Shown here: piece by piece, positions 5,086 through 5,229 of the stretch
Position numbering within the stretch: position 1 is the first letter of the stretch
Layout of the letters: every line of letters begins with the position of its first letter
Assembly (NCBI GenBank): GCA_028818995.1
Contig: JAPPMR010000629.1
Coordinates: forward strand, 1-5,229
DNA from: Candidatus Poribacteria bacterium
GTDB taxonomy: Bacteria; Poribacteria; WGA-4E; WGA-3G
Length of the DNA stretch: 5,229 nt
Direction: 5' to 3'
Notes under the pieces: model-generated
Told to the model about the DNA's origin: nothing
The model's input: only the letters and a program-made list of their open reading frames with translations
The model's database searches: none
Made by a program: the position numbers and the translations under genes

Positions 5086-5175
5086 AAGGTTTGATGCATC
5101 ATGTAAAACGCTTGAAGTCTATGTGGAAACCCAACGGAGTCATCAACTCCAGACATTTTTTAAATGTGTCATCTC

Positions 5176-5200
5176 GCCTCCCATTTTTGCGGAGGCTTTT
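5176..5200 (+). terminator. Rho-independent terminator
   Basis: A GC-rich stem GCCTCC (5176-5181) pairs with GGAGGC (5191-5196) around a 9-base loop and is followed directly by TTTT. It is oriented to end transcripts coming from the 75-residue gene about 90 bases upstream, and perhaps from the CYTH and receiver genes as well. A weaker inverted repeat, GGAGT (5136-5140) and ACTCC (5146-5150), with a T6 run at 5156-5161, lies just before it and may assist. Confidence 0.7.
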
Positions 5201-5229
5201 ACTTGAAATTTGGAATCAGTAGTTGTGTG

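Noticed and set aside
5092..5101. TGATGCATCA perfect 10-base palindrome
   Set aside because: Short, and expected by chance in a window of this size; no other sign of function.
4863..5156. Minus-strand 97-residue open frame opposite the 75-residue gene
   Set aside because: It mirrors the plus-strand gene, which has a proper start signal and is followed by a terminator in its direction; the minus-strand product shows no recognisable features.
1..5229. CRISPR array, tRNA, transposase, phage or toxin-antitoxin module
   Set aside because: No regularly spaced repeats, cloverleaf, DDE/integrase motifs or recognisable toxin pair were found. The two small tandem genes do not resemble a known toxin-antitoxin family.

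Overview
The window looks like a piece of an AT-leaning bacterial chromosome (about 40% G+C by eye) with compact genes and purine-rich ribosome binding sites. Gene style, start regions containing 'AATTGGAGA', and a nucleoside-permease-type transporter beside a large isochorismatase-fold hydrolase remind me of Candidatus Poribacteria or a similar uncultured marine/sponge-associated lineage. That assignment is an impression, not something proven by the sequence; there is no rRNA, tRNA or universal marker gene here.

Left part (1-2335, minus strand): a two-gene set read right to left. First comes a 349-residue cysteine hydrolase of the isochorismatase/nicotinamidase superfamily with its catalytic and metal residues visible. 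After 39 bases follows a 411-residue MFS transporter of the nucleoside:H+ symporter (NupG/XapB) family. They are probably co-transcribed and may form an uptake-plus-hydrolysis pair for a nucleoside or nicotinamide-type compound.

Middle (2336-3532): a 206-base divergent intergenic region holds a composite palindrome (2410-2465) and a TATAAT box for the minus-strand set. On the plus strand follow two tiny genes: an 85-residue protein with about two TPR repeats and a 131-residue single-pass membrane protein of unknown function. Then comes a 309-base AT-rich gap whose clearest feature is a perfect 11-bp hairpin (3399-3425).

Right part (3533-5229, plus strand): a degenerate response-regulator receiver protein whose 5' end is split across two frames at an A-AAA-AAC heptamer (3622-3628); a 166-residue CYTH-fold (CyaB/thiamine-triphosphatase-like) protein; a 75-residue basic orphan protein; and a rho-independent terminator at 5176-5200. 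The plus-strand genes show no evident shared pathway. The frame-split receiver gene, the intergenic palindrome and the enlarged hydrolase beside its transporter deserve the closest look. I see no CRISPR array, transposase, phage gene or obvious defence system.
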